Assembly: GCA_947626005.1 (NCBI GenBank)
Contig: CANQQM010000001.1
Location: forward strand, 1 to 35,495
DNA length: 35,495 nucleotides
Source: an uncultured Clostridia bacterium
GTDB taxonomy: Bacteria; Bacillota; Clostridia; Christensenellales; Borkfalkiaceae
Direction: 5' to 3'
A program made the position numbers and the translations under genes. Shown here one piece after another: positions 1-7,123 of the stretch. The notes under the pieces are model-generated. The model saw only the letters and a list, made by a program, of their open reading frames with translations. It had not been told where the DNA came from and did not search any database. Each line of letters starts with the position of its first letter. Positions within the stretch are counted from its first letter, which is position 1.

Positions 1-42
1 AGCGTCTCCGTAAAACCCCTCAACGGAATATCGGCAACATAG
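1..42 (+). CDS. C-terminal tail of an upstream gene (partial, uncertain)
   Basis: The first 42 bases are open in frame 1 and end in TAG at 40-42, giving a 13-residue tail (SVSVKPLNGISAT). A strong plus-strand terminator hairpin follows 26 bases later, much as the terminator at 5139 follows the TIR gene, so a plus-strand gene probably ends here. Too little is present to say what it encodes. Confidence 0.35.
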   Translation, partial: SVSVKPLNGISAT

Positions 43-57
43 ACGCATTGTTTTTTC

Positions 58-119
58 TTTCCTTTCGGGGCGGGGCGGCGGAATTTTCCGCCGCCCCGCC
101 ATGTCTTTTTGAGGAAAAA
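58..119. repeat. 62-bp direct repeat, left copy, containing a terminator
   Basis: This stretch matches 5128-5189 base for base except at position 101 (A here, T at 5171). It includes a GC-rich hairpin, its T-tract and the following GAGGAAAAA. The two copies lie 5070 bp apart and bracket the XRE/TIR module. They could be a dispersed terminator repeat of this genome or the trace of a cassette insertion. Confidence 0.85.
69..110 (+). terminator. Rho-independent terminator
   Basis: Arms 69-83 and 86-100 are fully complementary (15 bp, mostly G-C, tiny AT-rich loop) and TCTTTTT follows at 104-110. It would end transcription from the gene whose tail is at 1-42. On the minus strand the hairpin is followed by an A-rich run, so it acts best on the plus strand. 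Confidence 0.85.
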
Positions 120-133
120 TTCAATGATATGTC

Positions 134-173
134 GCGGGGCGCGCTTTTGAAAGCGTGCCCCGCATCGATTTTT
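134..173. terminator. Second hairpin with T-tract, convergent intergenic region
   Basis: Arms 134-147 and 150-163 pair over 14 bp with one G-T pair; ATCGA and then TTTTT (169-173) follow. It lies just beyond the XRE stop codon and may block transcription from both sides. The T-tract is on the plus strand, so the orientation fits a plus-strand terminator better, and a role for the XRE transcript is a guess. Confidence 0.55.
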
Positions 174-378
174 AATAATTATCGGTAAGTCCGAGTAAAT
201 AATCCGCGCTCACGTCAAAAAACCGCGCAAGTTTGAATATGACTTCCGCCGAGGGGATCTGTTTGCCCGTCTCCCAATAGCTGACGGAAGCATTGCTCAA
301 TTCCAATGCGACCGCAAGCGCATTTTGCCCGATATTTTTCTCTGTTCGCAGCTCTTTCAAGCGTTCCCCGAACAGCAT
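172..378 (-). CDS. XRE-family HTH transcriptional regulator
   Basis: A small cytoplasmic DNA-binding protein that is almost entirely a Cro/C1-type helix-turn-helix. It starts FGERLKELRTEKNIGQNALA, continues with the recognition-helix stretch NASVSYWETGKQIPSAE and ends FFDVSADYLLGLTDNY, the usual signature of short XRE repressors. An ATG at 396 adds six residues, but nothing resembling a Shine-Dalgarno site precedes it. The ATG at 378 has GGAGG 11 bases upstream (390-394), so I prefer 378. The gene diverges from the TIR gene. The shared 97-base gap holds two palindromes of the kind such repressors bind, one inside the TIR promoter. I infer that it represses the TIR gene and probably itself. 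Family assignment is secure; the target is inferred. Confidence 0.9.
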   Translation of the reverse strand: MLFGERLKELRTEKNIGQNALAVALELSNASVSYWETGKQIPSAEVIFKLARFFDVSADYLLGLTDNY

Positions 379-405
379 TTTATTGAAATCCTCCATACAA
401 ATATT

Positions 406-419
406 CTAATAATAATTAG
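406..419. promoter_or_regulatory. Palindromic operator, copy 1 (probable XRE site)
   Basis: CTAATAATAATTAG has 5-bp inverted arms (CTAAT/ATTAG) around AATA. Its exact reverse complement occurs at 437-450, 31 bp away centre to centre, about three helical turns. It overlaps the likely promoter of the XRE gene (a weak minus-strand TAGAAT at 403-408), which suggests autoregulation. Confidence 0.7.
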
Positions 420-429
420 TGCAATTTGA

Positions 430-458
430 TTGACATCTAATTATTATTAGCATATAAT
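430..458 (+). promoter_or_regulatory. Consensus sigma-70/sigma-A promoter for the TIR gene
   Basis: TTGACA at 430-435, a 17-base spacer, and TATAAT at 453-458: a full consensus match. Transcription should begin near 465, and AAGGAGA at 481-487 precedes the ATG at 494. A promoter this strong in front of a TIR protein needs a repressor, which the adjacent XRE gene can supply. Confidence 0.88.
437..450. promoter_or_regulatory. Palindromic operator, copy 2, inside the promoter spacer
   Basis: CTAATTATTATTAG is the exact reverse complement of the element at 406-419 and fills the spacer between the -35 and -10 boxes of the TIR promoter. A protein bound here would exclude RNA polymerase, so this is the best candidate for the XRE operator. 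Confidence 0.75.
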
Positions 459-493
459 TATTTTGCGATTTTTGATTTCCAAGGAGAAAGAGC

Positions 494-3400
494 ATGAGAG
501 CAATAAAATGTCCGAATTGCGGCGGAGAACTGCATTACGAGGAATTCGGCAGCTACAGGTGCAACTATTGCGGGTCCGTTTTCGAAAACGCGGGCTCCGA
601 TCTGCAAGATTCCGATATCGTTTATCTGGATATTGCGAACGAACGCCGCAACGAATACGAATTCGAAAAAGCATTGGAATATTGCGAAGCCGTCCTCCAA
701 AACAATCCAAACAACGACGAGGCCAATTTCTGCGCCATTTTGGCGAAGTATAAGGTCATCTATTTGGAGACCGGGGCGATCGTCGACGGGAAAAGCAAGT
801 TTGCCGCCACCTTCCTCGATCCCGACACCGAACCGCTGACGCAGTGCGAATACTACGGCCGTTTGTCCGAATCCATGCGGCACAAAGTGGAGGAGATCGA
901 GCAAAAACGCGAGGCGGTCAGCCAAGGGTATAAGCACGTCAAAAAGTACGATATCTTTTTGTGCTACAAGAAAAACCGTATCGGAAACGCCGGTTTGACC
1001 GAAGAAGCCGATTGGGCGGAAAAGGCGTATGAGTATCTGACAAAGCGCGGTTTTCGCGTCTTTTATGCCGATGAGTGCCTCGAGGGGAATTCCGAGCAGT
1101 GGGATATCGTCATCTATGCCGCACTGAAAAGTTCGAAGCAGATGTTTGTATTTGGTTCATCCGCCGAGAACCTGAATGCCAACTGGGTAAAAAACGAGTG
1201 GAAACGGTTTCTGTCCCTACAGAGGGAGGACGCACGGAAAAAAATCAAGCTGATCTGCCCTGTGCGGAACGATTTCATTAAAACACTTGACACCCAGCTT
1301 CAATTGGTTCAGGCGATCAGCGTCAACTCGGACAACAAAGAGTGGCTGCTTTCCATGAGAAAAGTTGTCAAGCAAACTCTGCGGGACGCGACTGCCGACA
1401 CGCAGGATCTGTTGGATAAGGGGTTCAGGTACATAAGACTTAAAAAATTCAGAAGAGCTAAGAAGGCCTTCGACGATGTTATCGGCACGAAAGATTCTTC
1501 CTGTCATGAGGCATATTGGGGGCGGCTGATGTGCCGTTATAAGGCATTCGATAATTACGATTTGGTGCATGCCAAAAAGCCGATAGGCGGATATGCGGAC
1601 TTCACGGATGCCGTTTCCGCCGCGAAGGAGAAGGGGGATATTGAGAGCTATAATCGGTATCGGAAGGTACAGACCGACCAACAAAGCCACGATCTTGCCG
1701 ATTATCGAAGCAAGCGCACAAACCGTGAGTATTATCTGAAAAAAACAAAAGTAAAGAGGATATTGACAAAAATCGGGATCGGTGTCGGCGTTGCCGCTAC
1801 GCTTGCCGTGGGGATCTACGGGTATTGGGAGTATTCGCATCCGCTGAAATATGAGATTACGAATAATCAAGCGGTATTGAAAAGCACCAGCATTTTCTTC
1901 AATTCCAGATACAAGGACGATCTCAACGTGGATAAGTACAACGATCATCCCGTTATTTCGATTGGTGACGGTGCGCTTCAAAAAAGCAAGATCAACACGG
2001 TGAAACTGTCCGATTCTGTGAAAACGATAGGGAATGGTGCGTTTTCCGACAGCAAAGAGTTGACGACCGTAAATTGTTTGAGCACGCAGGTTTATGTCGG
2101 AGAATACGCTTTTTCCGGCTGTTCGAATCTTTCGACGATCACGTTCGGAGCCATTTCGAGCGAGACGCTTTCTTCGATTTCCGTGTTGGCATACAGACCT
2201 TCCGGTGAACTCAGCATCGGCGACGGTGCATTCGCGGACTGTACTTCTTTGACCTCGATTCGATTGATCGGCTTGACCAAATTGGGAGAAGGCGCTTTCA
2301 GGGGTTGTACTTCTCTGAAGGAAGTTTACATCGATAGCGGCATCAATCTCCGTATCGGATTGGGTGCTTTCGATCGGGTGTCCGATGAACTTGTGGTATA
2401 TGTTCCGACCGTAGACGAAACAACGTACAATGCCCTGCTTGCGGAATACAAGAATATTACCGTCAAAACATACACGCGTGACAAGGCGGAAGAAGCGGAA
2501 TTTTTGATCAATAAAATCGGAACCGTTACGATCGACAGTCTTGCCGCCATTGAACGGGCAGAGGAATATTACAATGCGTTGAGCGCTTCCGAAAAGAGCG
2601 CCGTCCGCATCTATGATGCGTTGGTCGATGCCCGTGCTGCTTATTCCGCAGTTGCATTGATCGATGCAATCGGAGGGGTGACGCTTGACAGCGAGCCTTC
2701 GATCCGACAAGCCGAGGACTCTTATTCCGCATTGACGCAACAACAGCGCGATCGGGTGGGGAACGCTTCGGTGCTGACCGATTCACGCGCCGCTTTCAAT
2801 ACGATGAAAGCAATTGCCGCGATCGGCGAAGTAACCGTTCAAAGCAGAAGCTTTATTGAACGCGCCGAGGCGGAGTACAATGCATTGACCGACAAGCAAA
2901 AGAGCATGGTCGCCAACTATCCGACGCTACAAGAGGCGCGTAACGAATATGATGTTTGCGTTACGATCGATCTCATCGACAGCATCGGAACGGTCACAGA
3001 GGAGAGCGGTGCTTTGATTACGCAGGCGGAGGAATCCTATAATGCTCTTTCGGCGGCCCTTCGGTCCCGCGTGCGGAATCATGATGTTCTGCGCGAAGCG
3101 CGGTTGGTCTACAATGCCATAATTGCTATCGTGCCGCTTTCCACGATCACGGAGAACAGCATGGATGCGATTACCAATGCCGAATCCTTGTACGCGGGGC
3201 TCACTCCTCAACAAAAGGCAAAAGTAACGAATGCGGCATTGCTTTCCGACGCGAGAAAAATCTACGCGGTCGTCGATTGGATTTCCGAAATCGGTACGGT
3301 GACGCTGTCGAGCGCAACGGCGATCGAAAAGGCGGAGAGAGAATACGGGGCGCTTACGGAACAGCAGAAAGGGCGAGTGGGGAACCGCACCGTTTTGACT

Positions 3401-5098
3401 GACGCAAGGGCTGTATATGACGTCATGAAGTCGATCGCCGACATCGGGGATGTGACAGAGGCGAGCGGGACTGCGGTCTTGAACGCGGAGTATATGTACG
3501 GTCGGCTTACCTCGGAACAAAAACGCTCTGTTTCCAATTATTCCGAATTGCAGATAAAAGGGGTCGATTATCGCATTTTGGCGATCGGTACCGTTACTTC
3601 CAACAGCGAGGCCGCCATAGAAGCTGCCGAGAAGGCATATAAACTGTTGCCTTCTGAACTGCAGGGTGAGATTCTGTATTACGAGAAATTGCGTCAATCA
3701 AGACTTCACTATGAGATCATCATCATGGTAGAACAGGCGGGTTCGATCCTTCTTGGACAAGGGAGCAATTATTCGGCGGCGGAAATCAATTCGAACAATG
3801 TAAGCGAAATCATGACAAACCCCATTCGCGAAAAGACCGATACGATCACCTTGCCGAATCTTTATCCGATCACCACGGAGATATGGACGGAAGCGTTCCC
3901 TGTTTTAACGACGATCCGGTTTAACATTCAAGCGGGGATAGGCGTCGATGAATATACGGTTTCTCCGGGCAAGTTGATTTTCTTGTTTTTGGGATCCGCA
4001 AACAAAACGTATCCGCTCAAACTGAAAGCCCCTGCGGGAGAAGAGGTACATATTGCGTTTGAAAATGTTGCATTGGCCGCGGGTGATATGCCCCTCAACA
4101 CTTCGGCGGTCAGCCATACATATCTGAGTTTTGCGGGGTCGAATTCCATTCGGGCGACAAATGCCGGAAATCTTGCGGTTCGCACCAACGATCTGACCAT
4201 TACAATGGGGCAGGGTGCAAGCGTTTCCATAAACGGAGGAGACGGTACCTCATCGCTTCCCGGAGGCGGTGCGCTGGAAGCGGGAAATGTTAAAATTTCC
4301 GGAGCATCCGGATCGACCTTGACGATAAAGGGCGGGGATGGTGTCGATGGAAAGGATGGTACAAGCGGAAATAACGGTGCCGGCGGGAAGTGGGGCAGCG
4401 GAGGAGATTATGACCGCAGCAGTCGTTCCGGGCAAGCGGGAACGGCAGGGACGGACGGAACGGACGGAACAGGGGGCGGAAACGCTGCACAGGTAACGGG
4501 ATTGAGCATCGAATCCGGGACGGTCTCGTTCATTGGCGGACGTGGCGGCAACGGCGGCAACGGCGGCAATGGCGGAAACGGTGGGAACGGATCGGGCGGA
4601 CAGGCTCATGATTTGTTCTATTATCGGTGGGCCGGACACGGCGGCGCGGGCGCAAACGGTGGCGATGGCGGCAATGGCGGACGCGGCGGAAAAGCGATCC
4701 TTGTAAGCAGTTCGGCGGGAAGGATCAATATTACCGGCGGGGTCGTGACTTTCAATATCGGGAAAAGCGGCAACGGCGGGAACGGCGGCGATGGCGGAAA
4801 AGGCGGAAACGGCGGCGGCGATGACTGGATCGATAAGTCGCAGGGAGGTACAAATGGCGGCAACGGTGGCAATGGCGGCGATGGCGGCTCTTGCTTTGCC
4901 GCCCAAACGAAAGAGAGTATTTCGAACATACTCACGAATAGCGGAGGCCATGTGGAATATAACGCCGATGGGAAATCCCCCACACGAGGGCTCGGCGGCG
5001 CACTCGGAGCCGGGGGCTCCAAAGGTAGCAACAAGCAGGGCGGAAGCGGAAAAGCAGGAACTGACGGGAAAAAGGGGATAGACGGTGTTGTGCTATGA
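494..5098 (+). CDS. Membrane-anchored TIR protein with LRR ectodomain and Gly-rich tail
   Basis: 1534 residues. A zinc ribbon uses C6, C9, C23 and C26. TPR-like helices follow (about 37-130), then a TIR domain (about 150-300) with box 1 YDIFLCYK, a BB-loop region RGFRVFYADE and an NWVKNEW motif whose E235 sits where the catalytic glutamate of TIR NADases lies. A further TPR-like segment precedes one membrane helix (about 423-445) flanked by lysines on its N side, placing TIR inside and the rest outside. The outer part has BspA-type leucine-rich repeats (about 480-650, motif GAFxxCxSL), eight 51-residue helical repeats (about 665-1075, IGxVTxxS...A...YxALT) and a tail rich in GGNGGNGG (about 1245-1534). 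TIR domains of this kind cleave NAD+ or signal by assembly; activity here is inferred. GC is visibly lower than in the downstream operon. Confidence 0.88.
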   Translation: MRAIKCPNCGGELHYEEFGSYRCNYCGSVFENAGSDLQDSDIVYLDIANERRNEYEFEKALEYCEAVLQNNPNNDEANFCAILAKYKVIYLETGAIVDGKSKFAATFLDPDTEPLTQCEYYGRLSESMRHKVEEIEQKREAVSQGYKHVKKYDIFLCYKKNRIGNAGLTEEADWAEKAYEYLTKRGFRVFYADECLEGNSEQWDIVIYAALKSSKQMFVFGSSAENLNANWVKNEWKRFLSLQREDARKKIKLICPVRNDFIKTLDTQLQLVQAISVNSDNKEWLLSMRKVVKQTLRDATADTQDLLDKGFRYIRLKKFRRAKKAFDDVIGTKDSSCHEAYWGRLMCRYKAFDNYDLVHAKKPIGGYADFTDAVSAAKEKGDIESYNRYRKVQTDQQSHDLADYRSKRTNREYYLKKTKVKRILTKIGIGVGVAATLAVGIYGYWEYSHPLKYEITNNQAVLKSTSIFFNSRYKDDLNVDKYNDHPVISIGDGALQKSKINTVKLSDSVKTIGNGAFSDSKELTTVNCLSTQVYVGEYAFSGCSNLSTITFGAISSETLSSISVLAYRPSGELSIGDGAFADCTSLTSIRLIGLTKLGEGAFRGCTSLKEVYIDSGINLRIGLGAFDRVSDELVVYVPTVDETTYNALLAEYKNITVKTYTRDKAEEAEFLINKIGTVTIDSLAAIERAEEYYNALSASEKSAVRIYDALVDARAAYSAVALIDAIGGVTLDSEPSIRQAEDSYSALTQQQRDRVGNASVLTDSRAAFNTMKAIAAIGEVTVQSRSFIERAEAEYNALTDKQKSMVANYPTLQEARNEYDVCVTIDLIDSIGTVTEESGALITQAEESYNALSAALRSRVRNHDVLREARLVYNAIIAIVPLSTITENSMDAITNAESLYAGLTPQQKAKVTNAALLSDARKIYAVVDWISEIGTVTLSSATAIEKAEREYGALTEQQKGRVGNRTVLTDARAVYDVMKSIADIGDVTEASGTAVLNAEYMYGRLTSEQKRSVSNYSELQIKGVDYRILAIGTVTSNSEAAIEAAEKAYKLLPSELQGEILYYEKLRQSRLHYEIIIMVEQAGSILLGQGSNYSAAEINSNNVSEIMTNPIREKTDTITLPNLYPITTEIWTEAFPVLTTIRFNIQAGIGVDEYTVSPGKLIFLFLGSANKTYPLKLKAPAGEEVHIAFENVALAAGDMPLNTSAVSHTYLSFAGSNSIRATNAGNLAVRTNDLTITMGQGASVSINGGDGTSSLPGGGALEAGNVKISGASGSTLTIKGGDGVDGKDGTSGNNGAGGKWGSGGDYDRSSRSGQAGTAGTDGTDGTGGGNAAQVTGLSIESGTVSFIGGRGGNGGNGGNGGNGGNGSGGQAHDLFYYRWAGHGGAGANGGDGGNGGRGGKAILVSSSAGRINITGGVVTFNIGKSGNGGNGGDGGKGGNGGGDDWIDKSQGGTNGGNGGNGGDGGSCFAAQTKESISNILTNSGGHVEYNADGKSPTRGLGGALGAGGSKGSNKQGGSGKAGTDGKKGIDGVVL
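2486..3720 (+). repeat. Eight tandem 51-residue helical repeats within the TIR protein
   Basis: The segment IGxVTxxS, then A.xxY.AL(T/S)xxQ(K/R), then V.N...L..AR..Y, recurs eight times with a period near 51 residues (153 bp). The copies are diverged in DNA sequence, so these are old protein repeats, not recent slippage. Similar alpha-helical modules occur in secreted and wall-associated proteins of Bacillota, where they act as stalks or spacers. Confidence 0.8.
4229..5095 (+). repeat. Gly/Asn-rich low-complexity tail of the TIR protein
   Basis: Blocks of GGNGGNGG and GGDGGNGG alternate with short beta-like inserts such as VSFIGGRGG and VVTFNIGKSG. The DNA is a degenerate array of ggcggcaac-like units. 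The pattern resembles polyglycine-II or PGRS-like glycine-rich adhesins and is the part of the gene most exposed to length change by slippage. Confidence 0.75.
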
Positions 5099-5127
5099 AT
5101 TGAATCAACGCAGCCTTTGAAATGCGT

Positions 5128-5189
5128 TTTCCTTTCGGGGCGGGGCGGCGGAATTTTCCGCCGCCCCGCCTTGTCTTTTTGAGGAAAAA
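5128..5189. repeat. 62-bp direct repeat, right copy, containing a terminator
   Basis: This is the partner of 58-119 with a single mismatch (5171). It follows the TIR stop codon by 29 bases and marks the right edge of the XRE/TIR module, beyond which codon use becomes strongly C/G-ending. Confidence 0.85.
5139..5180 (+). terminator. Rho-independent terminator of the TIR gene
   Basis: Arms 5139-5153 and 5156-5170 form a perfect 15-bp GC-rich stem, followed by TCTTTTT at 5174-5180. It separates the TIR transcript from the operon that starts at the promoter near 5257. Confidence 0.88.
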
Positions 5190-5256
5190 GCTCGTTACGG
5201 GGGGCGGATAAATCAAAAAAATTGCGGTTTTTGTCGAAAAATTATCGGTCAAGTAC

Positions 5257-5286
5257 TTGACAGGTCGCGGGCGGATGCGATATTAT
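5257..5286 (+). promoter_or_regulatory. Probable promoter of the SPFH/ESCRT-III-like operon
   Basis: TTGACA at 5257-5262, then an 18-base spacer and TATTAT at 5281-5286. The leader runs about 80 bases to AAGGAG (5363-5368) and the ATG at 5376. No comparably clear promoter was seen between the genes downstream, so this may drive the whole run. No operator palindrome like those at 406-450 was found here. Confidence 0.65.
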
Positions 5287-5375
5287 AGAATAGCATTTTA
5301 TATCGCGCGCCCGCGTAACGTAATAGCGCAAGCGCTTTTGCGGGACGGAAAAGGCGTGCAATAAGGAGAGAAATC

Positions 5376-6296
5376 ATGAGCAAGAACGAATTGACCGAGA
5401 TCGTAGTCAAGCGGAGAGCGGGGGAGGGCGTTGCCTGCTGGCTTGTCCCTTGCGAGGGGCTTGCCCCCAACACCGTGCTGCGTCCCGAGAGCGGCGTCAC
5501 GCTGCTTGTCACCTGCGACGGGACTTCCCGTATCGGCAAGGCGGGAAAGACGGTGTTCAGTCTCTTCAACCCCGGGAAGAACAGCAAGCTCATCGGGGGC
5601 TTCAAGCCGTACGAGAAGAGCGAGATCTTCGCGATCGACCAGTCGAGCCAGTTCAACGCGGAATGGGGCCTCGGCGGCGAGATGGCGATCCCGTGCATCG
5701 ACCGTGAGATCGGCGTCGACTGCAAGGCGGTCGCGTTCGGCAACTACTACTACAAGATCGAGGATTCGCTCAGCTTCCGCCATGCGTTGGAGCTCGACAG
5801 CCGCGGCGTCATCACGCGGGACGCGATCCGCGAATTCTTGCGTTCGGAGACGACGGGGATCATCCGCTCCTACCTCATGCCCCTCATCGGAGGGAAGGAC
5901 TGGCGCGCATGGCCGCTCGACCATATCGGGCTTGTCGGCGACCTCAAGAAGCAGATCAACAAGCAGCTCGACTCGAAGGGCCTCGAAGTGACCAACTTCA
6001 CCATCTCCAAGCTCTCCTACGACCCCAAGCATCAGGAAGTGAGAGAGCGGGTCGGTGCGGCGAAGGTCGAGCTCTACATCAAGCAGATCGAGAACACCGG
6101 CCGCCAGGACGACGCCAACACCGACGGCACCTATGTCGACCGCGTCGTCGTGCCCATTCTCAACGCCCAGAACGGCGTAGGGAGCGGCAAGCAGGAGACC
6201 CCCGCCCCCAAGACGGTGCGCTGCCCGCGCTGCCACACGGAGAACCCGCGCGAGGCGCTCTATTGCAGCCGCTGCGGCGAGAAGCTCGTCAAGTAA
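5376..6296 (+). CDS. SPFH/flotillin-like protein with C-terminal zinc ribbon (YdjI-like)
   Basis: 306 residues. The N-terminal two thirds resemble the SPFH (band 7) fold of the YdjI/'virion core' group: a beta-rich start (TEIVVKRRAGEGVACWLVP), the GGFKPYEKSEIFAIDQSSQF segment, a second strand-rich block (VAFGNYYYKIED) and a helical tail (about 200-240). The end is a classic zinc ribbon with C283, C286, C297 and C300. No membrane segment is visible; proteins of this group bind membranes peripherally and oligomerise. In Bacillus subtilis the YdjI SPFH protein works with the PspA paralogue YdjF. PspA belongs to the ESCRT-III superfamily, so the ESCRT-III-like genes downstream form a matching set. 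I infer that this protein recruits them to the membrane. It is the first gene of the operon, with a good AAGGAG site. Confidence 0.82.
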   Translation: MSKNELTEIVVKRRAGEGVACWLVPCEGLAPNTVLRPESGVTLLVTCDGTSRIGKAGKTVFSLFNPGKNSKLIGGFKPYEKSEIFAIDQSSQFNAEWGLGGEMAIPCIDREIGVDCKAVAFGNYYYKIEDSLSFRHALELDSRGVITRDAIREFLRSETTGIIRSYLMPLIGGKDWRAWPLDHIGLVGDLKKQINKQLDSKGLEVTNFTISKLSYDPKHQEVRERVGAAKVELYIKQIENTGRQDDANTDGTYVDRVVVPILNAQNGVGSGKQETPAPKTVRCPRCHTENPREALYCSRCGEKLVK

Positions 6297-6305
6297 GGAG
6301 CGCGT

Positions 6306-6995
6306 ATGGGTCTGTTCGGATACGGCAGGAAAGATTTCGAACGGAACGGGGTGCGCATGCAAACCGAGATCGCCGCGTTGAAAGAGCAGATCGCTAAGCT
6401 CGGTGAAGGAAAAGGAATCGATAAAGCCCTTGCAGTTTCGGAGAGAATGCTCTTAGAGGTCGAATATCCGAAAGGTGCAAACGGCAAGGAGCTCGAGGCG
6501 ATCGATGCGCGCATCTTCGCCCTTCTCAAGAAGATCGGCGACGACCTCCAAAACAAGAAGTTCGAATTGGCATCGACGCACGCGAAGATGCTCCACGACG
6601 CGATCGCCAAGTCGAGAAAGTTCGGCAGGGAGTGTTTTTCCGAGGAGCAGCTTCGGACGGAGGAAGTGCTTGCCGAAACGAGAGAACGGCTTCGCGAGCT
6701 CTTGCGTGAAAGAGAAAAACTCTTCGCGCGGATGAAGGAGATCGAACACGAGGCCGACCGTCTCGAAGAGAACGACCCTCGGTTCGAAGCCCTTGAGAAG
6801 GAATATAACGGACTCGAAACGAAGCGCGAGGAGATCGACCGCGATATGGAATTTTGTATCGCCCGCTACAATTCGAACGTCAAACTCTTCAATCAGTACG
6901 TCCGTCGCGTAGCGTACGAGGAACTTCCCGCCAATCTTAAAAGCGAACGCGACCTCACTTACCCACGCGAAATAACTTGGCAACCGTTATATTAG
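6306..6995 (+). CDS. Coiled-coil protein of the MGLFGY family, shortened copy
   Basis: 229 residues, nearly all charged alpha-helix with long coiled-coil stretches (for example 110-165), no membrane segment and no cysteine cluster. It is a clear paralogue of the next gene: same start (MGLFGYGRKDFERN), same ANGKxLEAxDxRI and HAKML.DAI.KSRKFG blocks, same YEELP...ERDL near the end. After ERDL it stops within 12 residues, whereas the paralogue continues for about 80 more, so the C-terminal tail has been lost or never gained. GGAG at 6297-6300 lies directly after the stop codon of the SPFH gene, indicating coupled translation. A filament or scaffold role is suggested by context only; I do not recognise the family by name. 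Confidence 0.8.
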   Translation: MGLFGYGRKDFERNGVRMQTEIAALKEQIAKLGEGKGIDKALAVSERMLLEVEYPKGANGKELEAIDARIFALLKKIGDDLQNKKFELASTHAKMLHDAIAKSRKFGRECFSEEQLRTEEVLAETRERLRELLREREKLFARMKEIEHEADRLEENDPRFEALEKEYNGLETKREEIDRDMEFCIARYNSNVKLFNQYVRRVAYEELPANLKSERDLTYPREITWQPLY

Positions 6996-7123
6996 GGTGG
7001 GCTAAAAACGGCGGATCTTTGCAATTTCAAGCACCGAGCGCGGAGGAAACGGAGAAAGTACAAAGTGCCTCCTTCCTGCGCAGACAGTAAAAAATTCAAT
7101 TCATAAAAACGGAGGAAAATACC
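6996..7123. other. 128-bp intergenic gap between the two coiled-coil paralogues
   Basis: This is the largest gap inside the operon. It has no open frame of note and no good promoter. An imperfect GC-rich hairpin can form between 7038-7048 and 7069-7081, in which GGAGG (7042-7046) pairs with pyrimidine-rich sequence; no T-tract follows, so it is not a standard terminator. It may be scar sequence from the lost 3' end of the upstream gene or an mRNA-processing site. The real binding site for the next gene is GGAGG at 7111-7115. Confidence 0.4.

Noticed and set aside
4500-4900. A CRISPR array or tandem DNA repeat in the ggcggcaac-rich stretch.
   Set aside because: There are no constant repeats with unique spacers; the pattern is coding glycine/asparagine low complexity in one uninterrupted frame.
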